A stretch of DNA of 64,000 bases from Pseudoduganella lurida (lineage in GTDB: Bacteria; Pseudomonadota; Gammaproteobacteria; Burkholderiales; Burkholderiaceae_D). Both the position numbers and the translations under genes were made by a program. The DNA is taken from positions 186,001 through 250,000 of the forward strand of contig NZ_VLLB01000004.1 in assembly GCF_007830455.1 (NCBI RefSeq). The letters run 5' to 3'. The stretch's first letter is position 1. Each line of letters begins with the position of its first letter. Shown piece by piece: positions 27,615-34,859 of the stretch. The notes under the pieces were generated by a model. It did not search any database, was not told the origin of the DNA, and worked only from the letters and a program-made list of their open reading frames with translations.

Positions 27615-28646
27615 CTACCGTATGCTGCCGCTCGATGCGCGCACCACCAGCTCTGCGTCCAGCGTGTGCGCGGCAACCCTGTTGTCGGAATCTGTCATTG
27701 CGTCGCTTCCCTTGCCGGCCTGCGCGGCCACCAGCTCCGTCAGCCGCTGCAGCGCCTGGGCGCCGAGCGCCGCGATCGGTACCCGCACGGTCGTCAGCGC
27801 AGGGCTGACGTAGCGGGCCACGGGAATATCGTCGAAGCCGGCCACGGCGATGTCCTCCGGGATGCGCAGGCCGGCGCCCTGCAGCGCGATCTGCGCGCCG
27901 ATCGCCATCATGTCGTTGGCGGCGAACAGCGCATCCGGGCGCTGCTTCTTCCTCGCCAGCGCCTTGCCCACCGCCGTGCCGGACTGCTCGGAGAAGTCGC
28001 CCTGGAACACGCTCTCGCGCACGCCGGGCAGGCACTCGGCCAGCGCCGCGCGGTAGCCGCGCAGGCGTTCCTGCGCCTCGAAGTTCTGCGCCGGTCCGGT
28101 GAGGAAGGCGATGCGGCGGTGGCCGCAGCCGGCCAGATGCTGCACCATCGCGCGGGCGGCGCTGTAGTTGTCGATCGAAATGGACGAATAGGCCGCGCCG
28201 CCGGCACCGCTGTTGAGCAGCACCACCGGCAGCCGTTCCGGCAGGCTGTCGGCCAGCAGGTCGGCATCGACATGGGGCGACATCACCAGCAGGCCATCGA
28301 CGCGGCCCCGCATCGAGCCCAGCACCGCGGCCGCCTCGTCGGCACCGCCGTGCAGGCCGGCCACGAGGATGTGCAGGCCGCGGCGGCGCGCGGCACCGTC
28401 GATCCCGCGGATCATCTCGGAGAAGAATTCGCCGTACAGGTCCGGCAGCAGCACGCCCACCGTGCTGGTGAGGCTGGTGGACAGGCTGCGCGCACCGATG
28501 TGCGGGGTGTAGCGCAGCTGCTTCATGATGGCGAGGACGTGGGCACGGGTCCTGTCGGTGACCGTGCCGTGGCCGTTCAGCACGCGCGACACGGAAGCGA
28601 CCGACACATTGGCCGCCTGCGCCACGTCCTTGATGGTTACGCCCAT
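27615..28646 (-). CDS. LacI-family transcriptional regulator of the glucan locus
   Basis: 343 residues from the ATG at 28646 (MGVTIKDVAQAANVSVASVSRVLN). An N-terminal LacI helix-turn-helix (residues 3-24), the hinge helix region GARSLSTSLTSTVGVLLPDL and a periplasmic-binding-like sugar domain are all present; YVSPALTTVRVPIAALG and DLYGEFFSEMI are family segments. It is transcribed ahead of the receptor gene. Two palindromes of LacI/GalR type sit at 28676-28691 and 28734-28749 in its upstream region, which supports autoregulation. The inducer is probably a sophorooligosaccharide or similar sugar, by context only. Confidence 0.92.
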   Translation of the reverse strand: MGVTIKDVAQAANVSVASVSRVLNGHGTVTDRTRAHVLAIMKQLRYTPHIGARSLSTSLTSTVGVLLPDLYGEFFSEMIRGIDGAARRRGLHILVAGLHGGADEAAAVLGSMRGRVDGLLVMSPHVDADLLADSLPERLPVVLLNSGAGGAAYSSISIDNYSAARAMVQHLAGCGHRRIAFLTGPAQNFEAQERLRGYRAALAECLPGVRESVFQGDFSEQSGTAVGKALARKKQRPDALFAANDMMAIGAQIALQGAGLRIPEDIAVAGFDDIPVARYVSPALTTVRVPIAALGAQALQRLTELVAAQAGKGSDAMTDSDNRVAAHTLDAELVVRASSGSIR

Positions 28647-28675
28647 TTGCCCACCGCCGTCTCCTGATCGCACCG

Positions 28676-28691
28676 ATGTAACCGGTTACAT
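28676..28691. promoter_or_regulatory. LacI-type operator 1, perfect 16-base palindrome
   Basis: ATGTAACCGGTTACAT is a perfect inverted repeat with the central CG of LacI/GalR operators, located 30-45 bases upstream of the lacI start codon. It is the likely autoregulatory site. Confidence 0.8.
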
Positions 28692-28733
28692 TTTTTTAGC
28701 TGCGCCCGCCTGCGGGCGCTTCGGATAGCAGGA

Positions 28734-28749
28734 ATGTAACCGTTTACAT
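28734..28749. promoter_or_regulatory. LacI-type operator 2, near-palindrome
   Basis: ATGTAACCGTTTACAT differs from operator 1 at one position. Its centre is 58 bases away, between five and six helical turns, so a looped repressor tetramer or independent control of the divergent gene are both possible. Confidence 0.75.
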
Positions 28750-28916
28750 TTTGGCATGCAAACACTTTATTTTCGGACGTGTGGCGTACGCCACAACGGC
28801 AACAGGGGAGCGCCCCATCTGCCAGAGGAAACAGGCCGGGAAGGAACGTCCCAATGCGGCAGGGCCTTGGGCTACACTGGTGGCGTTCATAACATCTTTC
28901 GACTGCGCGCACGGCC

Positions 28917-30674
28917 ATGGCAGACATGCACCCGACTCCCCCACCGTTCCTGCCCGAAGGCAGCAAGGACGAAACGCTACCGGCCAACCTGGAATCGCGC
29001 CGCTACCAGATGTTCCCGGTACTCTCCGAGGCAGAAATCAACCGCCTGCGCCGCTTCGGCACGGTGCGCAGGTTCGGCAACGGCGTGCGCGTGCTGGAGG
29101 CCGGTCACACCACGTTCGGCATGATCGTCACGCTGGCCGGCCGCATCGCCATCAGCCGCTACGACGGTCTCGGCAACTCGTATCCCATCACCGAACATGG
29201 CCGCGGCGAATTCACTGCCGAGGTGTCGCAGCTGTCCGGCCGCCCTACCCTCGTCAATGGCGATGCGGTGGGCGAAGTGGAAGCGCTCGTGATCTCGCCG
29301 GCCAACCTGCGTGCGCTGGTGATCGCCGAGGCGGACCTGGGCGAGCGCATCGTGCGCGCGCTGATCCTGCGCCGCGTGGGCCTGATCGAGGCCAATTCCG
29401 GCGGCCCGGTGCTGGTGGCGCCGGACGGCCACCAGCGCCTGCACCAGCTGCGCAGCTTCCTGACCAGCAATGGCTATCCGCACGTGGTGCTCGATCCGCA
29501 GGTCGACGAGCAGGCGCGCACGCTGTGCGAGTACTACCAGCCGGGGCCGGAAGACTGGCCGCTGGCCGTCTGCCCCGATGGCAGCGTGAAGAAGAATCCC
29601 AGCAACGCGGAGCTGGGCCGCTGCCTGGGCCTGCTGCCCGAGCTGGAAGAAGCCAAGGTGTGGGACGTGATCGTCGTCGGTGCCGGTCCGGCCGGCCTGG
29701 CGACCTCCGTATACGCGGGCTCGGAAGGCTTGTCGGTGCTGGCGCTGGACCAGCGCGCCTATGGCGGCCAGGCCGCGGCCAGCGCGCGCATCGAGAACTA
29801 CCTGGGTTTCCCCACCGGGATCTCGGGCGGCGCGCTGGCCGGCCGTGCCTACGTGCAGGCGCAGAAGTTCGGCGTGGAGGTCGCCATTCCCGCGCCGGCG
29901 GCCCGGCTGATCTGCGACACCTACCCGCTGCAGGTGCAGCTGGCGGACGGCAAGCGCGTGCAGGGCCGCACCGTGGTGCTGTCCTGCGGCGCGCGCTACC
30001 GCCGGCCCGCGCTGGACAACATCGCCCAGTTCGAAGGCCGCGGCATCTACTACTGGGCTTCACGCATCGAGGCCAGCCTGTGCCGCAGCGAGGAAGTGAT
30101 CCTCGTCGGCGGCGGCAATTCGGCGGGCCAGGCCGCCGTGTTCCTGGCCGGGCATGCCACGAAGGTGCACATGGTGATCCGCGGCGACGGGCTGAAGTCC
30201 ACCATGTCGTCCTACCTGATCGAGCGCATCCGTGCCACGCCGAACATCGAGCTGCACACGCACACGGAGATCATGCGGCTCGATGGCGATGACGAGGGGC
30301 TGAAGGGGGTCCGCCTGCGCAACAACCGCACCGGCGATGAAGAGGACTGCAATGTCTGCCGCGTGTTCCTGTTCATCGGCGCGGACCCGAACACGGACTG
30401 GCTGGGCGACTGCGGCGTGGAGGTCGATCCGCAGGGCTTCATCCGCACCGGTCACGACGTGACGCAGGCGCAATGCCGCGCCAACTTCGAGGCGGGCGTG
30501 TATCCGAAGGACCAGCCGGTGCGGGCGGCACTGGAAACGAGCGTGCCGGGCGTGTTTGCCATCGGCGACGTGCGGGCCGGTTCGACGAAACGGGTGGCGG
30601 CCGGCGTGGGCGAAGGGGCGCAGGTGGTGTCGCAGATCCACGCCTTCCTGGCCAGCCTGCCGCTGGCGGTCTAG
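28917..30674 (+). CDS. Cyclic-nucleotide-binding-like domain fused to thioredoxin-reductase-like flavoprotein
   Basis: 585 residues. Residues about 35-150 form a cNMP-binding/CRP-like beta roll (FPVLSEAEINRLRRFGTVRRF, then GRGEFTAEVSQLSG). A thioredoxin-like linker follows (RSFLTSNGYPHVVLDPQ, about 180-230). The FAD motif VIVVGAGPAGLATS begins near 251, GGQAAASARIENYLGFP is typical of TrxB, and the NADPH motif VILVGGGNSAGQA is near 394. The end carries FAIGDVRAGSTKRVAAGVGEGA. Where TrxB has its CxxC, this protein reads GRGIYYWASRIEA, so the redox disulfide is missing and classical thioredoxin reduction is unlikely. It is divergent from lacI and may share its operator region. Confidence 0.88.
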   Translation: MADMHPTPPPFLPEGSKDETLPANLESRRYQMFPVLSEAEINRLRRFGTVRRFGNGVRVLEAGHTTFGMIVTLAGRIAISRYDGLGNSYPITEHGRGEFTAEVSQLSGRPTLVNGDAVGEVEALVISPANLRALVIAEADLGERIVRALILRRVGLIEANSGGPVLVAPDGHQRLHQLRSFLTSNGYPHVVLDPQVDEQARTLCEYYQPGPEDWPLAVCPDGSVKKNPSNAELGRCLGLLPELEEAKVWDVIVVGAGPAGLATSVYAGSEGLSVLALDQRAYGGQAAASARIENYLGFPTGISGGALAGRAYVQAQKFGVEVAIPAPAARLICDTYPLQVQLADGKRVQGRTVVLSCGARYRRPALDNIAQFEGRGIYYWASRIEASLCRSEEVILVGGGNSAGQAAVFLAGHATKVHMVIRGDGLKSTMSSYLIERIRATPNIELHTHTEIMRLDGDDEGLKGVRLRNNRTGDEEDCNVCRVFLFIGADPNTDWLGDCGVEVDPQGFIRTGHDVTQAQCRANFEAGVYPKDQPVRAALETSVPGVFAIGDVRAGSTKRVAAGVGEGAQVVSQIHAFLASLPLAV

Positions 30675-30687
30675 CCGTCCGCGCGGT

Positions 30688-31053
30688 TCAGCCGAGCTTC
30701 TGGCTGCGCTGCTGATCCCGGCCGCCGCGCAGCGCCAGCACCGAGGCACCGACGCAGAGCAGCGCCCAGATGTCCGGTTCCGGCACGGGAGACAGCGGGG
30801 AATCGACGGGAGCGTAGGATGGCTGGACGGGCCTTGGCAGCCCGGCCTGTTGCGCCGGCATATCGAGGCTGACGGTGGCACCGAAGGCAGCATCGATACC
30901 GTCATCGTCGGGGGCATACAGAAGCGCTGCCCCCTCTTCCTGCGTCAGGGCGGTCACCTGCGCGACGGTCCCGGATCCGGTCCCGGCGGCATGGCAGAAG
31001 GACGCGAGCGACAGCAGTAGCGACGCCGACAGCGCACCGTACGACTTGGTCAT
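30688..31053 (-). CDS. PEP-CTERM sorting domain protein, small
   Basis: 121 residues. Signal peptide MTKSYGALSASLLLSLASFCHAAG, a short acidic middle (YAPDDDGIDAAFGATVSL), then a C-terminal sorting signal: VPEPDIWALL, a hydrophobic helix and the basic tail RGGRDQQRSQKLG. PEP-CTERM proteins are processed by exosortase and usually go to the cell surface or exopolysaccharide. No exosortase gene is in the window. The role of this protein is unknown. It converges with the flavoprotein gene with 13 bases between the stops. Confidence 0.8.
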   Translation of the reverse strand: MTKSYGALSASLLLSLASFCHAAGTGSGTVAQVTALTQEEGAALLYAPDDDGIDAAFGATVSLDMPAQQAGLPRPVQPSYAPVDSPLSPVPEPDIWALLCVGASVLALRGGRDQQRSQKLG

Positions 31054-31216
31054 GGCGATCCTTCTCGTTGGTTGGGAGATAATCAGAAGAAAGGATTATA
31101 CATGCAAAGAAACAAATTCTTTCTATTAATCCACTTCGTTACAGAATTACAACAACCATTGTCGAGTCGATTACCTTGACCGCCCGTTTCGCCGCCGTCC
31201 GTCGCATGGTACGGAC

Positions 31217-31244
31217 GAAAAAAACCCGGGCAGCACCCGGGTTC
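31217..31244 (-). terminator. Rho-independent terminator after the ComEA-like gene
   Basis: On the minus strand GAACCCGGGTGCTGCCCGGGTTTTTTT forms a six- to seven-pair GC hairpin followed by a U tract, 17 bases past the stop codon. Confidence 0.85.
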
Positions 31245-31261
31245 GACGGCCACATCAGCGA

Positions 31262-31642
31262 TTACTTCTTCACGACATCCTTCTTCGCTTCGGCACTCTT
31301 CGTCTCTGCACTCTTCATGTCCGCACTCTTCGCGCCGGCAGGCTTCGTTTCGGGAGTCTTTGCGGCCGCGCCATCGCGGGCCTTGCCGTTCACCTGCAGG
31401 CCCGCTTCGGAAAGCTTCACCGCGTTCTTCCCGCCGATGCCCTTCACGCGTTTCTCGAAATCGCTCCAGTCCTTGAACTCGCCCTTGCCGCGCTCTTCCA
31501 GGATGGCCTTCGATTTCGCCGGCCCGATGCCCTTCACGGAATCGAGCGCGGCCTGGTCGGCCTTGTTCACGTCGACCTGCGCGAACGCGAACGTCATTGT
31601 GGCAAGGGTGCCGGCAACGGCAAGCAGTAGTTTTTTCAGCAT
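31262..31642 (-). CDS. Secreted helix-hairpin-helix protein (ComEA-like)
   Basis: 126 residues from the ATG at 31642, which follows GGAG; a longer frame upstream has no ribosome binding site. Signal peptide MLKKLLLAVAGTLATMTFAFA, then a tandem HhH (VDVNKADQAALDSVKGIGPAKSKAILEER and DWSDFEKRVKGIGGKNAVKL, residues about 22-75), as in ComEA/DUF655 DNA-binding proteins. A low-complexity tail with repeats of KSAEx/KSADx follows. Small proteins of this type bind DNA in the periplasm during uptake in competent bacteria; competence in this host is not shown by the window. Confidence 0.85.
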   Translation of the reverse strand: MLKKLLLAVAGTLATMTFAFAQVDVNKADQAALDSVKGIGPAKSKAILEERGKGEFKDWSDFEKRVKGIGGKNAVKLSEAGLQVNGKARDGAAAKTPETKPAGAKSADMKSAETKSAEAKKDVVKK

Positions 31643-31749
31643 GGTCTTCTCCAGGTCGGTTGGCTGATGCGACGCGAATGCGCCTGCCACAGCTTAACGG
31701 ACAGTCACCGCCGAGGTTGACAGAGTGTGGTGGGCGTTGCGGGGAGTCA

Positions 31750-31788
31750 GCGGGCTCGGCGATGGGGGGAACTTTTGCCGAGCCCGCC
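31750..31788 (-). terminator. Hairpin downstream of rfaE, possible terminator
   Basis: GCGGGCTCGGC (31750-31760) and GCCGAGCCCGC (31778-31788) are perfect 11-base arms just after the kinase stop codon. A clear U tract is lacking on the minus strand. Confidence 0.4.
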
Positions 31789-31793
31789 TTTGC

Positions 31794-32726
31794 TCAACCG
31801 CCGAACAGCTCCTCGCGCGTCACCGTGGCCGTGCCCAGCTTGCCGACGACGATGCCGCCGGCGCGGTTGGCCGTGTGCACGGCGTCGTGCCAGCTGGCGC
31901 CCGCGCCCAGCATCGCGGCCATCGTGGCGATGACCGTGTCGCCCGCGCCGGAGACGTCGAACACCTCGCGTGCATCGGCGGGAATGTGGAAGCGGTCGTC
32001 CTTCGTGTACAGCGTCATGCCCTCTTCCGAGCGGGTCAGCAGCAGCGCCTCGAGCAGCAGCGATTCGCGCAGGTTCTGGGCCTTCTCCGTGAGCTGTTCC
32101 TCGCTGTTCCAGCTGCCGACGATGCGTTTCAGCTCGCCCTTGTTCGGCGTGAGCACGGTGGCGCTGGTGTAGCGCGTGAAGTCCTCGCCTTTCGGGTCGA
32201 CCATCACGATCTTGCCGGCCGCGCGGGCCGCCATGATCATGTCCGCCACGTTCACCAGGCTGCCCTTGGCATAGTCGGACAGCACGATCACGTCGTAGTC
32301 GGGCAGCAGCGCGCGGAACTGCATCAGCTTGTCGCGCAGGACGATGTCGCTGGGCGGCTCCTCGAAGTCGATGCGCAGCATCTGCTGCTGGCGGCCGATC
32401 ACGCGCAGCTTGATGATGGTGGAGATCGCATCGTCGCGTTTCAGGTAGCTGTGGATGCCGCCGCCCTGCAGCAGCTGTTCCACTTCGTCGCCTGCTTCAT
32501 CGGCGCCGACGACGCCCAGCAGGCCGGCATGCGCGCCGAGTGCCGCGGTGTTGCGGGCCACGTTGGCGGCGCCGCCCAGCCGGGCCTCGCGCTTTTCGAC
32601 GCGCACGATGGGGACCGGCGCTTCCGGCGAGATGCGGGCGACTTCGCCGAACCAGTAGCGGTCCAGCATGACGTCGCCAACGACGAGGATGCGGACTTTG
32701 TCGAGGGCGGGGGAAGAATAGGTCAT
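31794..32726 (-). CDS. rfaE1: D-glycero-beta-D-manno-heptose-7-phosphate kinase
   Basis: 310 residues from ATG at 32726 (MTYSSPALDKVRILVVGDVMLDRYWFG); a TTG five codons earlier is possible. PfkB-family motifs are GGAANVARNTAALGA near the N-terminus and VSGAGDTVIATMAAMLGAG near the C-terminus with the catalytic Asp. The sequence matches the RfaE domain I kinase that phosphorylates heptose-7-phosphate for ADP-heptose and LPS core synthesis. The nucleotidyltransferase domain II found in E. coli HldE is absent, so that step must be encoded elsewhere. It follows the LPS regulators lapA and lapB. Confidence 0.9.
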   Translation of the reverse strand: MTYSSPALDKVRILVVGDVMLDRYWFGEVARISPEAPVPIVRVEKREARLGGAANVARNTAALGAHAGLLGVVGADEAGDEVEQLLQGGGIHSYLKRDDAISTIIKLRVIGRQQQMLRIDFEEPPSDIVLRDKLMQFRALLPDYDVIVLSDYAKGSLVNVADMIMAARAAGKIVMVDPKGEDFTRYTSATVLTPNKGELKRIVGSWNSEEQLTEKAQNLRESLLLEALLLTRSEEGMTLYTKDDRFHIPADAREVFDVSGAGDTVIATMAAMLGAGASWHDAVHTANRAGGIVVGKLGTATVTREELFGG

Positions 32727-32816
32727 GGGCGAGTTACTCAAGATTTGTCTTTCATAGGGCGGCTTCGCTGCGTCCTGGCGCGGTGCCGGTTGGTCGCCCG
32801 AATGTCACACCCGGCA

Positions 32817-32862
32817 GAGCTCGTGTCCATGTCGGGGTCTGACCCCAAGGTGGACACAGACT
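32817..32862. repeat. Dispersed repeat, copy C (single arm)
   Basis: A single copy of one arm: GAGCTCGTGTCC, the core GGGGTCTGACCCC, then GGTGGACACAGAC. Unlike copies A, B and E there is no partner arm nearby. It lies between lapB and rfaE. A solo arm suggests decay or one-ended insertion. Confidence 0.75.
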
Positions 32863-32881
32863 GGGCAGTGGCGGTGACGGG

Positions 32882-34057
32882 TTAATTCATCACGTTCAGT
32901 TCTTCGGTACGGCGTGGCGGGTAGGTTTCCCAGCGGCTGCAGCCGGGGCAGTGCCAGTAGAACTGGCGCGCCTTGAAGCCGCAGTGGCTGCACTGGTAGC
33001 GCGCCAGCTTCTGCGTGTAGCCGTGAACCAGGTTCTTCACCAGCGACAGCTCGGACAGCACCGCGGGCGACGCGTCCAGCATGCGGGCTTCCAGGAATTT
33101 GTCGAGGCCCAGCAGCGTGGGCGTGCGGCGCAGTTCGTCGCCCACCAGCTGGCGCGCGGCCTCCACGCCTTCCAGCTCCAGCACGGCCTTGAACACCACT
33201 TCCAGCAGGTCGATCGAGGAGGCCTGCTGCAGGTAGGATTTCAGCAGCGACAGGCCCTCTTCCGGGCGGCCCACTTTCCGGTAGCCGTCCATGATGCGCT
33301 GGGCCACGAGCGCCACGTGCGGCACGCTTTGCTGCTCCACGCGGCGCCAGGAATTGAGCGCGCCTTCCGTGTCGCCCTGCGCCAGCAGCACGTCGCCGAC
33401 CAGCATCGTGGCGCGCACGCTGGTGCGGTCGGCCTGCAGCGCCCGTTCCAGCAGCGGCATGGCGTCGTCCGGATGCATGTGCACCAGCGCGTCCTGCGCC
33501 AGTTCGCAGTAGAACTGCGCGATCTCCTTTTGCCGCGAACCGGAGCCGGCTTCCTGCAATGCCAGCGCGGCCTCGATGGCGCGCTGCCATTCCTTCTCCC
33601 GCTGGAAGATCTCCAGCAGGGCGCGGCGGCCCTGCACGGCATACGACGTGTCCAGCAGGCGTTTATAGGTTTCCTCGGCGCGGTCCAGCAGGCCCGCCTT
33701 CAGGTAATCCTGTCCCAGCTCGTATTCGGCGTGGGCGCGTTCGTCCGCCGGCAGGTCGGGCCGCGACAGCAGGTTCTGGTGGATGCGGATGGCGCGTTCC
33801 GTCTCGCCGCGGCGGCGGAACAGGTTGCCGAGCGCGAAATGCAGCTCGGTGGTTTCGGGATCCTGCTTGACGATCTCGATGAAGGAATCGATCGCCTTGT
33901 CCGGCTGGTCGTTCAGCAGGTGGTTCAGGCCCTTGAAATAGCCGCGCGGCAGCGTGCGCGATTCGGAGACCAGCTGGCGGATATCGACCCGCGCGGCAAT
34001 CCATCCAAGGCCGAAGAAGGCCGGGATGCCCAGCAACCACCAGAGTTCAAAGTCCAT
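32882..34057 (-). CDS. lapB: Lipopolysaccharide assembly protein B (YciM)
   Basis: 391 residues. An N-terminal anchor (MDFELWWLLGIPAFFGLGWIAARVDI) is followed by TPR repeats across residues 40-350 (for example PDKAIDSFIEIVKQDPETTELHFALG). A C-terminal rubredoxin-like zinc knuckle is present, YQCSHCGF ... HCPGCSRWETYPP, with four Cys. This is the full E. coli LapB architecture (389 residues). LapB guides FtsH to LpxC and helps assemble LPS at the inner membrane. It follows lapA, the usual order. Confidence 0.94.
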   Translation of the reverse strand: MDFELWWLLGIPAFFGLGWIAARVDIRQLVSESRTLPRGYFKGLNHLLNDQPDKAIDSFIEIVKQDPETTELHFALGNLFRRRGETERAIRIHQNLLSRPDLPADERAHAEYELGQDYLKAGLLDRAEETYKRLLDTSYAVQGRRALLEIFQREKEWQRAIEAALALQEAGSGSRQKEIAQFYCELAQDALVHMHPDDAMPLLERALQADRTSVRATMLVGDVLLAQGDTEGALNSWRRVEQQSVPHVALVAQRIMDGYRKVGRPEEGLSLLKSYLQQASSIDLLEVVFKAVLELEGVEAARQLVGDELRRTPTLLGLDKFLEARMLDASPAVLSELSLVKNLVHGYTQKLARYQCSHCGFKARQFYWHCPGCSRWETYPPRRTEELNVMN

Positions 34058-34122
34058 GTTCTATTGTTTTGTTTGTCTTGTTGGCGCGTGATGCGCGCGG
34101 CGAGCGGCGAGCGGCGCTGCGC

Positions 34123-34422
34123 TTATTGTTGTGCATTCACGCTGTCGGGTGCGCGGTTGACCTGCAGCGCGGTGGCCTGCAGCGTCTGGATGGCGGTCTT
34201 CTGCTTGTTCGTCTCGCGCCGGTAGCGCACCACGGTCGGTGTCAGCGCCAGCACGCCGAGGACGGCGCCGGCCACGAAGAACACCAGCAGCATCAGCACC
34301 AGCGGCGCGCGCAGCTCGTAGCTCAGGAACAGGTGCAGGTCGACTTCCTGCGAATTTTTCAGGGCGAAGCCGAAGAACAGCACGAACAGCACGATGCCGA
34401 CAATGGTGGAAATGATTTTCAT
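34123..34422 (-). CDS. lapA: Lipopolysaccharide assembly protein A-like (DUF1049)
   Basis: 99 residues with two membrane helices (IISTIVGIVLFVLFFGFALK and the helix from LVLMLLVFFVAGAVLGVLAL) joined by the QEVDLHLFLSYELRAP loop, typical of the LapA/YciS family. A charged coiled-coil-like tail includes RYRRETNKQKTAIQTLQ. It works with LapB in LPS biogenesis. It begins downstream of the ihfB terminator, so lapA-lapB may have its own promoter or depend on read-through. Confidence 0.9.
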   Translation of the reverse strand: MKIISTIVGIVLFVLFFGFALKNSQEVDLHLFLSYELRAPLVLMLLVFFVAGAVLGVLALTPTVVRYRRETNKQKTAIQTLQATALQVNRAPDSVNAQQ

Positions 34423-34473
34423 CGTTGCGGGTTCCGCTCTTTATTCATGCCCGGACATTACAGGGATTCAACG

Positions 34474-34506
34474 AAAAAAAAAAGGGCGAACTCGCGTCCG
34501 CCCTTC
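34474..34506 (-). terminator. Rho-independent terminator after ihfB
   Basis: On the minus strand AAGGGCG ... CGCCCTT with a 10-base loop is followed by a run of ten T residues, 26 bases past the ihfB stop. Confidence 0.85.
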
Positions 34507-34532
34507 TCCGACTTCACTTCACCGCAGACGAT

Positions 34533-34838
34533 TCAGTCCTCGATGATCGGTTGCCCGACCATCGCGTCCACGCGCTCGCGCAACTGCTTGCCCGGCTTGA
34601 AATGAGGCACCCGTTTTTCGGGCACCATCACCTTGTCGCCGGACTTCGGGTTGCGGCCGATGCGCGGAGGCCGACTGTTCAGGGCGAAGCTGCCGAAGCC
34701 CCGGATCTCGATGCGCTGGCCGGCCGACAGGGCGCCGGTCATCGCATCCAGAATGGTCTTCACGGCATACTCCGCATCCTTTGCCACCAGCTGCGAATAA
34801 CGCTCAGCCAGGCGGTTGATCAGTTGGGACTTGGTCAT
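34533..34838 (-). CDS. ihfB: Integration host factor subunit beta
   Basis: 101 residues. It starts [17 protein letters not shown], and carries the HU/IHF beta-arm region [27 protein letters not shown] with the intercalating Pro and the [11 protein letters not shown] end, which is IHF-beta-like rather than HU. Together with IHF-alpha, encoded elsewhere, it bends DNA at specific sites. It lies 21 bases after rpsA, the standard order in proteobacteria. Confidence 0.95.
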   Translation of the reverse strand: MTKSQLINRLAERYSQLVAKDAEYAVKTILDAMTGALSAGQRIEIRGFGSFALNSRPPRIGRNPKSGDKVMVPEKRVPHFKPGKQLRERVDAMVGQPIIED

Positions 34839-34859
34839 CTGCGTTCCGTATTGTCAGTA

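Noticed and set aside
24972..28667. A 1231-codon plus-strand open frame opposite the TonB receptor and LacI genes
   Set aside because: Low-complexity Arg/Ala/Val/His-rich translation. The receptor and LacI regulator on the other strand are complete.
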